From: a virus
IMG/VR virus record: IMGVR_UViG_3300020165_000128
Span: 1-27,449 of that record
Reading direction: 5' to 3' (one strand)
DNA: 27,449 nt
Below are positions 8,236-15,127 of the stretch, piece by piece. Made by a program: the position numbers and the translations under genes. The first letter of the stretch is position 1, and each line of letters starts with the position of its first letter. The notes under the pieces are model-generated. The model saw nothing but the letters and a program-made list of their open reading frames with translations. It did no database searches and was not told the origin of the DNA.

Positions 8236-8538
8236 ATGAAATCACTTATTACCGCCGCTCTTTTTGGAGCTTTTCTTTCTGGGTGTGTTGCACACGCTCA
8301 TCCACCACAACAAACGCACGTTCGTGTGCCTGTCCACCAAGTTAAAGCTTGGGTTTGGACACCAGGCTATTATCGAGCTAATGGTGTTTGGGTACGTGGA
8401 TCTTGGAGTATTCAATATGTTGAGCGCCATATGTTGAATCGCAATCCTCGCACGCATGTTCGCTGGGTTAAGGGGCGTAAGCGACCAGTGCCTCCACCCA
8501 GGCAAGCTCGTCATCGTCGCCATCAACACCGACGATAA
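8236..8538 (+). CDS. Small lipoprotein with a WxxGxW-type repeat
   Basis: The first 16 residues form a lipoprotein signal peptide ending in a lipobox (FLSGC, cysteine 17), so the mature 84-residue protein should be lipid-anchored in the periplasm or outer membrane. The segment VWTPGYYRANGVWVRGSW (about 40-57) matches the tandem Trp/Tyr-Gly-Trp repeat found in small bacterial envelope proteins of the YXWGXW type. The tail is very basic and Pro-rich (PPPRQARHRRHQHRR). It has a good ribosome-binding site (ACAGGAG) and is followed directly by a terminator, so it ends the SSB-UvsX unit. It may be a host-derived envelope gene or an outer-membrane lysis or exclusion factor; sequence alone cannot decide. 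Confidence 0.75.
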   Translation: MKSLITAALFGAFLSGCVAHAHPPQQTHVRVPVHQVKAWVWTPGYYRANGVWVRGSWSIQYVERHMLNRNPRTHVRWVKGRKRPVPPPRQARHRRHQHRR

Positions 8539-8540
8539 TC

Positions 8541-8580
8541 AAAATGCCCCCACAGAAAACAAGTTGGGGGCATTTTTTTA
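8541..8580 (+). terminator. Strong intrinsic terminator
   Basis: AAAATGCCCCC (8541-8551) pairs with GGGGGCATTTT (8566-8576), an 11-bp stem with a 14-nt loop, and a run of T follows. It sits 3 nt after the lipoprotein stop codon and separates that unit from the tRNA promoter. Confidence 0.92.
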
Positions 8581-8593
8581 TTTAAAATAACCC

Positions 8594-8622
8594 TTGACAA
8601 CACCACAAAGTAATGGTATATT
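8594..8622 (+). promoter_or_regulatory. Sigma70-type promoter for tRNA-Leu and the exonuclease
   Basis: TTGACA (8594-8599), a 17-bp spacer and TATATT (8617-8622) form a near-consensus promoter. The predicted start site is within a few bases of the tRNA 5' end, so little or no 5' leader would need removal. Confidence 0.8.
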
Positions 8623-8630
8623 ATTATTAA

Positions 8631-8717
8631 GCTTGAGTGGTGGAATTGGTAGACACAAGGGACTTAAAATCCCTCGCCAGTATTGGCATGCGGGTTCGAT
8701 TCCCGCCTCAAGCACCA
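8631..8717 (+). tRNA. tRNA-Leu, anticodon UAA
   Basis: The 87-nt cloverleaf is complete: acceptor GCTTGAG (8631-8637) pairs with CTCAAGC (8707-8713), followed by A and an encoded CCA (8715-8717). The anticodon stem AGGGA/TCCCT holds the loop CTTAAAA, giving anticodon UAA, which reads UUA leucine codons. The long variable arm (GCCA/TGGC) and a GCGGG-TTCGATT-CCCGC T arm are those of a class II leucine tRNA. It is likely carried to support phage codon use. Confidence 0.96.
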
Positions 8718-8723
8718 TCTATT

Positions 8724-9686
8724 ATGAAACGACTATTAGTAATTGACGCTCTCAACTTGATGTTCCGAAACTACATCGTGAACCCAAGTTTATCTACAAA
8801 CGGACAACCCATTGGAGGGCTTAAAGGCTTCCTCCAGTCTCTCCAGAAACTTATCAGGGAAACAAAGCCTGACCAAGTTGTCATCTGTTGGGATGGTGAG
8901 GGTGGTAGCCAAAGACGAAAGTCACAAAACAAGGGCTATAAAGAAGGTCGTAAGCCTATTCGTCTGAACCGCGATATTCGCAACCTAACTGAAAACGAAG
9001 AGATTTCTAATAAGATCTGGCAACAGACACGCCTCGTTGAATATCTTAACGAACTGCCGATTGTCCAGTTGATGCTACCCGCTGTTGAAGCAGATGATAT
9101 TATTAGTGTCGTCGTACAGCATCCAAGTTTTGCTGGATGGCAAAAAGTTATTGTCTCATCAGACAAAGATTTCTTTCAGTTGTGTGACGGTGAAACCATT
9201 GTCTTTCGACCCATCCAGAAGCAAATCATCAACCAGACGGGGCTTGTGGAACAACATGGCATTCATCCAAAAAACTTTGCCCTTGCCAGAGCCATCGCAG
9301 GAGACAAGTCAGACAATCTTCCAGGCGTTGGAGGCGTTGGGCTCCCGACAATCTCAAAACGTTTTCCGTTCTTAGCTGAAGATGTCTCATATGACATTGA
9401 CACATTGATGAAATATTCCAAAGAACACGCAGGTAAAGTCAAGGCATACACGAATGTACTTGAAAAACGAGCAGTGGTAGAAGAGAACTACAGGCTCATG
9501 CAGCTTTACACACCCTCAGTTAGTGTACAGGGTAGACAGAAGATCAATTATGCACTTGGCAACTTTAAGCCAGAATTTGCCAAAACAAATGTAAAGGCAA
9601 TGATGATTGAAGATGGATTTGGTGTTGTAAACTTCGTCGATATGTATGCTTGGATGAATAAGATTGTAGCAGATTCCCGAATATAA
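8724..9686 (+). CDS. 5'-3' exonuclease / T4 RNase H-like flap nuclease
   Basis: This is a FEN-family nuclease that removes RNA primers and 5' flaps. Metal-binding acids appear in the family order: D8 (LLVIDALNLMFRN), D57 (VICWDGEGG with SQRRK after it), E122/D124/D125 (VEADDIIS), D147/D149 (SSDKDFFQL) and D194/D197 (AGDKSDNLPGVGGVG, the helix-hairpin-helix region). At 320 residues it is the size of T4 RNase H and of the N-terminal nuclease of Pol I, and it complements the exonuclease-less family A polymerase at 3847. An open frame runs back to 8637, but that part is tRNA, so the ATG at 8724 is the start. That start is 6 nt after the tRNA CCA and has no Shine-Dalgarno sequence. It is followed 14 nt later by the nucleotidyltransferase-like gene. 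Confidence 0.88.
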   Translation: MKRLLVIDALNLMFRNYIVNPSLSTNGQPIGGLKGFLQSLQKLIRETKPDQVVICWDGEGGSQRRKSQNKGYKEGRKPIRLNRDIRNLTENEEISNKIWQQTRLVEYLNELPIVQLMLPAVEADDIISVVVQHPSFAGWQKVIVSSDKDFFQLCDGETIVFRPIQKQIINQTGLVEQHGIHPKNFALARAIAGDKSDNLPGVGGVGLPTISKRFPFLAEDVSYDIDTLMKYSKEHAGKVKAYTNVLEKRAVVEENYRLMQLYTPSVSVQGRQKINYALGNFKPEFAKTNVKAMMIEDGFGVVNFVDMYAWMNKIVADSRI

Positions 9687-9700
9687 AACTATTTATTAAC

Positions 9701-10555
9701 ATGAAACTATACAACAAATGGAGAGAAACTTTCGGAGAGTCAAATAAAACAAATTTGAACTCTGAAATTCTCGTTAAGGGCTTTAAAAATTTTATAAACG
9801 AAGACAACGATCCTGAGTCCGTGGATCTGTCAAGTTTTGAGTTTCACGATGAACTCAACCAAGACTTTTGGAATCAAGAGGACGATAGATTAGATCCCGA
9901 GATTCGTGCTAAACTAATGGCAATTGCTAATGATTTCTGGGACTCTCTTGAAGTCGGTGACACTGAGTATGATGATATTACTTTCACTGGCTCACTGGCT
10001 GCCCACAACTACTCTCAGTTTTCAGATGTAGACCTCCATATTCTTGTTGACTTTTCCAATGTCGATGACAAGGTTGATTTGGTGCGAGAATACTTTAACG
10101 CCATGAAGTCTATCTGGAATCGTCTTCACGATATTCTTATTAAGGGCTACGAAGTTGAGATTTATGTGCAAGATATTAATGATCCCCACGAAGCACAAGG
10201 TCTTTATTCAGTGCTTAATGATGACTGGATTAAAAAGCCTACCCTTGACAAGCAAGACTTTGACAAGGACAATATAAAGAAAAAAGCAGCCGGTCTTATG
10301 GATCAAATTGATCGCCTTCAGCCGCTTCTTGACGAGGGCAAGTACGAAGAGGCAGAAAAATACGCAGAAAAACTAAAAGCTAAAATCAGTAAAATGAGAA
10401 AAACAGGATTAGAAACAGTTGGTGCATACTCTGTTGAAAACCTCGCTTTTAAAGTGCTGAGAAGAAATGACTACCTCGGCAAGCTTTCTGATGCTAAACG
10501 AGAGGCTTACGATAAAATGCTTTCAATCAAAGAGCAGCAAAACACCAAGGAATAA
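9701..10555 (+). CDS. Nucleotidyltransferase-fold protein (Pol beta superfamily)
   Basis: The central region carries the nucleotidyltransferase signature: FTGSLAAHNYSQFSDVDLHI with Gly-Ser at 97-98 and metal-binding D109 and D111, and a likely third acid in YEVEIYV (E153). The target, which could be a nucleic acid, a tRNA end, a protein or a small molecule, cannot be deduced. The first 35 residues (MKLYNKWRETFGE and FKNFINED) form a separate tail before the domain, and residues about 195-245 are strongly charged helix, probably coiled coil. It starts 14 nt after the exonuclease with no clear ribosome-binding site and ends 2 nt before a virion-type gene. The fold assignment is confident; the biological role is unknown. 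Confidence 0.72.
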   Translation: MKLYNKWRETFGESNKTNLNSEILVKGFKNFINEDNDPESVDLSSFEFHDELNQDFWNQEDDRLDPEIRAKLMAIANDFWDSLEVGDTEYDDITFTGSLAAHNYSQFSDVDLHILVDFSNVDDKVDLVREYFNAMKSIWNRLHDILIKGYEVEIYVQDINDPHEAQGLYSVLNDDWIKKPTLDKQDFDKDNIKKKAAGLMDQIDRLQPLLDEGKYEEAEKYAEKLKAKISKMRKTGLETVGAYSVENLAFKVLRRNDYLGKLSDAKREAYDKMLSIKEQQNTKE

Positions 10556-10557
10556 TA

Positions 10558-10977
10558 ATGGCAACGTTTAATTCATATCAGTCGGGATTACACAACGTAG
10601 GCTCGTTCCAAGTTAGTTCGAGCCCTTACGCTACAGCCTCGCTTGATATCAACCCTGGACCTGACTTTGCCAGCAGCCCAGTTGTGTTGCAAATTGATTT
10701 TGATAGAGTGTCAAAATTTATTGTTATAAAAAACGAAGTCTCGGTTGATTTAGATGATGCCCCTCTGCGTGTAGGCTTTTCTGAAAATGGAGTAAAGGGC
10801 ACAAACTATATCGTACTTTTTAACGATGAAAACTTCACAGCAGATTATAAGGTCAGTCGTCTTTATTTGATGGCACACACAGCCGTGTCATCTTCAGCCT
10901 CTGTTATCGCAGGTATGACCGGCATTCACTCTAATCAATTAGAGCATAACTGGTCAGGCTCCTTGGGAGTAGGGTAA
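10558..10977 (+). CDS. Small beta-rich protein, probable virion component
   Basis: This 139-residue protein is not recognised. Its composition is Ser/Val/Asp-rich and the pattern of alternating hydrophobic residues suggests beta structure; there is no signal peptide, membrane segment or catalytic motif. It ends with the stop codon overlapping the start of the next gene (TAATG), so the two are translated together. The next proteins are fibre-like, so a tail-fibre or head-decoration role is inferred from context. AAGGA upstream of the ATG supports the start. Confidence 0.6.
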   Translation: MATFNSYQSGLHNVGSFQVSSSPYATASLDINPGPDFASSPVVLQIDFDRVSKFIVIKNEVSVDLDDAPLRVGFSENGVKGTNYIVLFNDENFTADYKVSRLYLMAHTAVSSSASVIAGMTGIHSNQLEHNWSGSLGVG

Positions 10978-11615
10978 TGGGTTTCGGTGGCAAGTTACCA
11001 AGAGGGTATCTAAGATCCTTGGAGAGAGATTTTCCACAAAGAGATGAATTTAATACTTACACGGCTAGTGCAGCGACCCAGTTCTCAACCAAAGTGGAGC
11101 TTAACACTTACACTGCCAGTGCCGCAACCAGTTTTACACCGAGAACTGACTTCAATACCTACACTGCCAGTTCCCCCGCAGCAGGCACAGGTGGCGGTAT
11201 CTTCTCTCAATCGGCTGGCGGTGAACAACTTGCAACCAGTAGTGTTGTTTTTAGTGGTAGTAATCCAAATTCGCTCATTCTTAATGTTGAGGGAATTTCT
11301 GAATTAAGTGGCGGTTTAATTCACAAGCGTTTTGTAAGAACCAGTAATTATACACTAACAACGACTGATTACCTTGTAGCAGCAGATACTAGTGCAGGTT
11401 CATTTACAATTTTACTCCCAGATGCCTCAACAGCAACCGAGGGTCAGACTTGGGTTTTTAAAGATGAGGGCGGTGTCGCCCCAGCAAACAATGTTATTAT
11501 TCGTCCTACAGTGGGTGGGCAAACAATTGATGGAAAGGCTGAGATTAGATTAGAATCATCTTATGCCGCAATCCACATGTACACAGATGGTGTGAGCAAA
11601 TATTTTATTTTCTAG
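10977..11615 (+). CDS. Short tail-fibre-like protein with three NTYTAS repeats
   Basis: The N-terminal part contains three copies of a repeat of about 17 residues, seen as EFNTYTASAATQF, ELNTYTASAATSF and DFNTYTASSPAAG (about residues 21-65), followed by a Gly-rich hinge. The last 95 residues form a beta-rich domain with LPDAS, a Gly-rich turn, IDGKAEIRLES and a C-terminal aromatic residue. The same pattern closes the 813-residue protein downstream, so the two share a C-terminal domain, probably for trimerisation or particle attachment. The start overlaps the previous stop codon. The fibre-like call rests on repeats, composition and this shared domain. Confidence 0.68.
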   Translation: MGFGGKLPRGYLRSLERDFPQRDEFNTYTASAATQFSTKVELNTYTASAATSFTPRTDFNTYTASSPAAGTGGGIFSQSAGGEQLATSSVVFSGSNPNSLILNVEGISELSGGLIHKRFVRTSNYTLTTTDYLVAADTSAGSFTILLPDASTATEGQTWVFKDEGGVAPANNVIIRPTVGGQTIDGKAEIRLESSYAAIHMYTDGVSKYFIF

Positions 11616-11692
11616 TCTTTAATTAAATTTAAAATATTTTGTAAATTGACGACAACCTCTCCTATATACGAGTGGATGGGGCTAACACATTT

Positions 11693-11739
11693 CGGATGCA
11701 CACTAGTGGTGCGTCTGCGTGTGGAAACCTGCGTCCACA
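11693..11739 (+). promoter_or_regulatory. Two tandem hairpins in the leader of the repeat-rich fibre gene
   Basis: In the 153-nt gap 11616-11768, a 9-bp stem with two G-U pairs (11693-11701 with 11709-11717) is followed by a 6-bp stem, TGTGGA (11720-11725) with TCCACA (11734-11739), 29 nt before the ATG. Neither has a U-run, so they are not typical terminators; a translation or mRNA-stability role is inferred. The flanking 11616-11645 is very AT-rich. A TATATA at 11663 could be a -10 box, but no properly spaced -35 was found. Confidence 0.5.
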
Positions 11740-11768
11740 TATTTTAAACTATAGGAGATAAACAAAAT

Positions 11769-14210
11769 ATGGCTTATAAATTTCAACATGGACAAGCAAT
11801 CCTTTCTGGTGCATTAGATCAAGAGGGCTCCATTGACATCAAAGATGATGGCTCTGGAGAATTCGAGTTAAAGCACGATGGTAACACCATCCTTAACTCT
11901 TCCCGCGCTCTTGGTAATGTGACATCCATTTCTGGTTCAACGTCCATTTCTGGTCGAGATCTCGTTCTTGACGTTGGCGGTAAAGTTGGTATTTCAACTG
12001 ACACCGACCTCGTAACACTCACCGCTAATAAAGTTAGCGTTGCAGGTGTTCACTCAGCCTCTGCACGCATCGACGGCTTCGGTCTTCGCATCGACACAGG
12101 CGGTGTCATCGGAACCGCAGGAGACAATGATCTCTTGACACTTAACAACGGCTCACTCGTTATTGCTGGTGCGGCTCAGGTTAGCACTGGCTTGTCTGCA
12201 ACTGGTGGAAACATCGGCGCAGCCGCTGGTTCTGTTTCTGGTTCTGCTGGACTCGCTGGTCGCGGTCTTACACTCGACGTTGGTGGCTCGATTGGTATTA
12301 CTACTGATACTGATCTCATCGCACTGACTGCTAACAATGTTGCCATCGCAGGTGCTCTTTCTGCTTCTACCCGAGCAGATGCTAGAGGACTTCGCATTGA
12401 TACTTCTGGTATCATCGGAACCGCAGGAGACAACGATCTCTTGACTCTTAACAATGGCTCGCTTCTTGTTACTGGTCAATTGACTGCTTCTGTCGCAATG
12501 AGTGCTTCTTTAATTCAATGTACAACACTTGAGGTTGGCGCTGAATCTATTAAAATTGGTAGCACTACAATTAACGAAACCGAGCTTGCTGGACTTGACG
12601 GCATTACAGCCGGTACAGTTGCTGCCAGTAAAGCAGTTATCGTTGATTCCGACAAAGACATCACTGGTTTCCGTAATGTAACCGCCACAGGCGCTTTTGT
12701 TATTGGAAACGCAAGCATGGCTGAAGCTGATTTGGAGCAAATTGATGGCATTACCGCTGGTACTGTTGCTGCTTCTAAGGCTGTTGTCGTAGACGCTAAT
12801 AAAGATGCTTCTGGCTTCCGTAACATTACTGCTGCTTCCCTTTCGAGTTCCGCTCGCTCTGACGCATTCGGTCTTCGTATCGATACAGGTGGTGTTATTG
12901 GAACCGCAGGAGACACAGACCTCCTGACACTTAACAATGATCAACTTGTTGTTGCTGGTGCTGCCCAAGTTAGCGCTGGCTTGTCTGCAACTGGTGGAAA
13001 CATCGGTGCAGCCGCTGGTTCTGTTTCAGGCTCTGCTGGTCTTGCTGGTCGTGGAGTAACAATTGACGAAGGTGGAAAGCTTGGTACAAGTGCTGATGCT
13101 GACCTTGTGCAACTCGACGCTAATAAAGTTAGTGTTGCAGGTGTTGTCTCTGGTTCTCAAAGACTTGATGGTCGAGGACTTCGCATTGACACAGGTGGTG
13201 TTATTGGTACTGCTGGAGACACAGATCTCTTGACCCTTAACAATGGCTCGCTTGTCATTGCTGGTGCTGCCCAAGTTAGCACTGGTTTGTCTGCAACTGG
13301 CGGAAACATCGGTGCAGCCGCTGGTTCTGTTTCAGGCTCTGCTGGTCTTGCCGGTCGCGGTCTTACAATCGACACAGGTGGTGTCATTGGAACCGCAGGA
13401 GATGCAGATCTCTTGACACTTGCTAATGGAGCGCTTCAAATTGCTGGTGAGCTTTCTTCCTCTGGAGAGATTGACGCTCTTGCTGTCAATGCTCACTCTT
13501 TCGCAATTGATAACAGTGATTTCATTGATGCTGACAAGCACATTACTGCTGGAAACCTTTCTGGTTCTGGTAATCTTCTCGCTGCTGGTACAGTTCGCCT
13601 TGATGGTGTTGCTGCTGCAACAATCGCAGAGGGTGCTGACTTCTTCTACATCTTGGATGCTGATGATAACTTGATGAAGAAAGAGTCTGTTGCTGATGTC
13701 GTTTCCGGTCTTGCTGGTGATGGTATCAAAAATGGTGCTAACAAGTTTGCTCTTGACCTCAACGAGTTGACTGCTGCCGCTGTTGATGTTGCTAACGATA
13801 GTATCGCTATTGTTGACGCTAACGACTCTAACCTTTCTAAGAAAGAAAGCATTGCTGACCTTGTGTCTGGAATCGCTGGTTCTGGTCTCAACGCTAGTGC
13901 GGGTGTTCTTTCCATTCAATCTGGAGAGGTTACTCCAATTCGTACTGACGGCGCTGTTAATACCACTGCCTTGGTCGAAGGTTACAACTATATGACTGGC
14001 TCTGCTTCCAAGTCCGTGACACTTCCTGCCTCACCATCTGTTGGTGATGTTGTTGTTGTCAAGGCTGGTAACTTGGCTGACGGCGAAAAGCTTACAGTCG
14101 CACGCGCTGGTTCACACACAATTGACGGACTTACCTCTGTCGAACTTGAGTCTGACTACGCTGCTGCGAGTTTCGTATACCTTGTTGCTAACAACTGGGG
14201 TATCGTCTAG
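11769..14210 (+). CDS. Large repeat-containing tail-fibre-like structural protein
   Basis: This 813-residue protein is low in charge and very rich in Gly, Ala, Ser, Thr and Asp. About eight copies of a ~41-residue module run from about residue 55 to 570 (core pattern GRGL-IDTGG-IGT-GD-DLLTLNN---VAG); three copies carry an extra ~20-residue Gly/Ala/Ser linker. Two copies of a different module (DGITAGTVAASKAV-VD--KD--GFRN) interrupt the series near residues 275-350; that second pattern is common in marine phage structural proteins. The C-terminal part contains two ADDNLMKKES/ANDSNLSKKES-type repeats and ends with the domain shared with the 212-residue protein. There are no enzymatic motifs. TAGGAG 11 nt before the ATG is a strong ribosome-binding site, and a strong terminator follows, so it is probably transcribed at high level. 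Confidence 0.8.
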   Translation: MAYKFQHGQAILSGALDQEGSIDIKDDGSGEFELKHDGNTILNSSRALGNVTSISGSTSISGRDLVLDVGGKVGISTDTDLVTLTANKVSVAGVHSASARIDGFGLRIDTGGVIGTAGDNDLLTLNNGSLVIAGAAQVSTGLSATGGNIGAAAGSVSGSAGLAGRGLTLDVGGSIGITTDTDLIALTANNVAIAGALSASTRADARGLRIDTSGIIGTAGDNDLLTLNNGSLLVTGQLTASVAMSASLIQCTTLEVGAESIKIGSTTINETELAGLDGITAGTVAASKAVIVDSDKDITGFRNVTATGAFVIGNASMAEADLEQIDGITAGTVAASKAVVVDANKDASGFRNITAASLSSSARSDAFGLRIDTGGVIGTAGDTDLLTLNNDQLVVAGAAQVSAGLSATGGNIGAAAGSVSGSAGLAGRGVTIDEGGKLGTSADADLVQLDANKVSVAGVVSGSQRLDGRGLRIDTGGVIGTAGDTDLLTLNNGSLVIAGAAQVSTGLSATGGNIGAAAGSVSGSAGLAGRGLTIDTGGVIGTAGDADLLTLANGALQIAGELSSSGEIDALAVNAHSFAIDNSDFIDADKHITAGNLSGSGNLLAAGTVRLDGVAAATIAEGADFFYILDADDNLMKKESVADVVSGLAGDGIKNGANKFALDLNELTAAAVDVANDSIAIVDANDSNLSKKESIADLVSGIAGSGLNASAGVLSIQSGEVTPIRTDGAVNTTALVEGYNYMTGSASKSVTLPASPSVGDVVVVKAGNLADGEKLTVARAGSHTIDGLTSVELESDYAAASFVYLVANNWGIV
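12159..12270 (+). repeat. Long direct repeat in the fibre-like gene, copy 1
   Basis: A 112-nt unit encoding VIAGAAQVSTGLSATGG, a Gly/Ala/Ser linker and AGRGL. It is nearly identical to the units at 12948 and 13254, differing mostly at third codon positions. Confidence 0.85.
12948..13059 (+). repeat. Long direct repeat in the fibre-like gene, copy 2
   Basis: Second in-frame copy of the 112-nt unit, with Ala for Thr in the VSAGLSAT segment and a different final codon pair. It lies 789 nt after copy 1 and 306 nt before copy 3. Confidence 0.85.
13254..13365 (+). repeat. Long direct repeat in the fibre-like gene, copy 3
   Basis: Third in-frame copy of the 112-nt unit; its encoded peptide is the same as that of copy 1. 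The protein is conserved while the DNA differs at silent sites, so the duplications are not very recent or have been partly homogenised. Confidence 0.85.
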
Positions 14211-14245
14211 ACCATACTCTTATTCAATTTTATTTGGATATTCCT

Positions 14246-14280
14246 GGGTGCCCCTCCTTGTGGGGGGCATCCTTTTTTTT
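14246..14280 (+). terminator. Strong intrinsic terminator after the fibre-like gene
   Basis: GGGTGCCCC (14246-14254) pairs with GGGGCATCC (14264-14272) with one G-U pair; two more inner pairs give an 11-bp stem with a 5-nt loop, followed by eight T. It isolates the 813-residue gene from the next gene. Confidence 0.93.
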
Positions 14281-14308
14281 GTAGACTATTTATGTTGGAG
14301 GGTTTTTG

Positions 14309-15061
14309 ATGGCTTATAAATTTTCAAGGGGTGGACGCGAGTTCGGAGACATTGAGTTCGAGGGAGATGCGGGCACAGGAATTGATTTTGAGGAAGATCA
14401 GGTTAGTTTGGAAACAGGAGGAACCCAGCGACTCCTTGTTAATAACTACGGAGCAACAATTACAGGCTCTCTTGAGATTACAGGTTCGGCACAATCGTTA
14501 CTCGTATTACACACCCGAGATGCTGATAATCTAAAAGAAATCGCTTTTTTTAAAGACGGCAGCGCCGCTGCTGCAATGCAGATTAATAGTGCAGAGCATT
14601 TTTTTATTGAAAACGAGAACTCAAAAGATATAATATTAAGAACCAACAATCAGAACACAATTAGAATTTACGGCTCCAGCCAAAGAGTGGGAATCAGTCA
14701 GCCGCATGGCTCAACAACAGCAAACGGGGCACTTGATGTCACAGGAGAAGTTATGATAACTGGCAGTCTCCACATTCAAGATAGAATAGTGCTAAAACAA
14801 GGCAGCGACCCATCAACATTAGATGATCATGCTCATGTTTATTCCAAAAACAATTTAGCAAACGAGGCTGAAGTGTTTGTTAGGGACGAGGCGGGCAATG
14901 TTACAAAAATCTCACCACATAACGAACAGGGCGAGTGGGAATATTTTTCAAAAAATGTTAAAACTGGTAAGGTGTTTCGTGTTAATATGGAAAAGATGAT
15001 TCGCAAACTTGAAGAACTTACTGGCGAATCGTTTATAGAAGAGTGGAACGAAGATAAATAA
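14309..15061 (+). CDS. Fibre-associated or virion structural protein (250 aa)
   Basis: This beta-rich protein begins MAYKFSRGG, echoing the MAYKFQHGQ start of the 813-residue fibre-like protein, which suggests a shared N-terminal attachment or assembly feature. The middle has Gly/Ser/Thr-rich segments such as ITGSLEITGSAQ and GALDVTGEVMITGSLHIQ, typical of fibre shafts. The last 45 residues are charged and helical (GEWEYFSKNVKTGK, then VNMEKMIRKLEELTGE), a pattern I associate with conserved structural proteins of marine T4-related phages. GGAGG 6 nt upstream selects the ATG at 14309 over the TTG at 14306. It stands alone between the preceding terminator and the helicase promoter. Confidence 0.65.
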   Translation: MAYKFSRGGREFGDIEFEGDAGTGIDFEEDQVSLETGGTQRLLVNNYGATITGSLEITGSAQSLLVLHTRDADNLKEIAFFKDGSAAAAMQINSAEHFFIENENSKDIILRTNNQNTIRIYGSSQRVGISQPHGSTTANGALDVTGEVMITGSLHIQDRIVLKQGSDPSTLDDHAHVYSKNNLANEAEVFVRDEAGNVTKISPHNEQGEWEYFSKNVKTGKVFRVNMEKMIRKLEELTGESFIEEWNEDK

Positions 15062-15069
15062 TTATTTAT

Positions 15070-15097
15070 TTGACACACGACCCAGTTGTGTTATAAT
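15070..15097 (+). promoter_or_regulatory. Sigma70-type promoter for the helicase-RNR unit, with a palindromic spacer
   Basis: TTGACA (15070-15075) and TATAAT (15092-15097) are both perfect and 16 bp apart. The spacer contains an imperfect palindrome, ACACGAC (from 15075) against GTTGTGT (to 15091), which might be an operator; no cognate regulator is evident in the window. Confidence 0.82.
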
Positions 15098-15127
15098 ACC
15101 TATGTAATATAATATTCAGGTGTACAT

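Noticed and set aside
8637-8723. Upstream extension of the exonuclease frame from an ATG-like start at 8637
   Set aside because: These bases form the tRNA-Leu cloverleaf; the family begins with the LLVIDALN segment just after the ATG at 8724.
11646-11670. TTGACG followed by TATATACG as a promoter for the fibre-like gene
   Set aside because: The spacing is only 11-13 bp, too short for a sigma70 promoter; a phage-specific late promoter remains possible but was not recognised.
12159-13365. Regularly repeated DNA considered as a CRISPR-like array
   Set aside because: The repeats are in frame, 112 nt long, unevenly spaced and encode protein modules.
12153-13919. Several antisense reading frames of 80-195 codons opposite the fibre-like gene
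   Set aside because: Their Ser/Asn/Thr-rich translations repeat in step with the sense repeats, so they are shadows of the repetitive sense gene.
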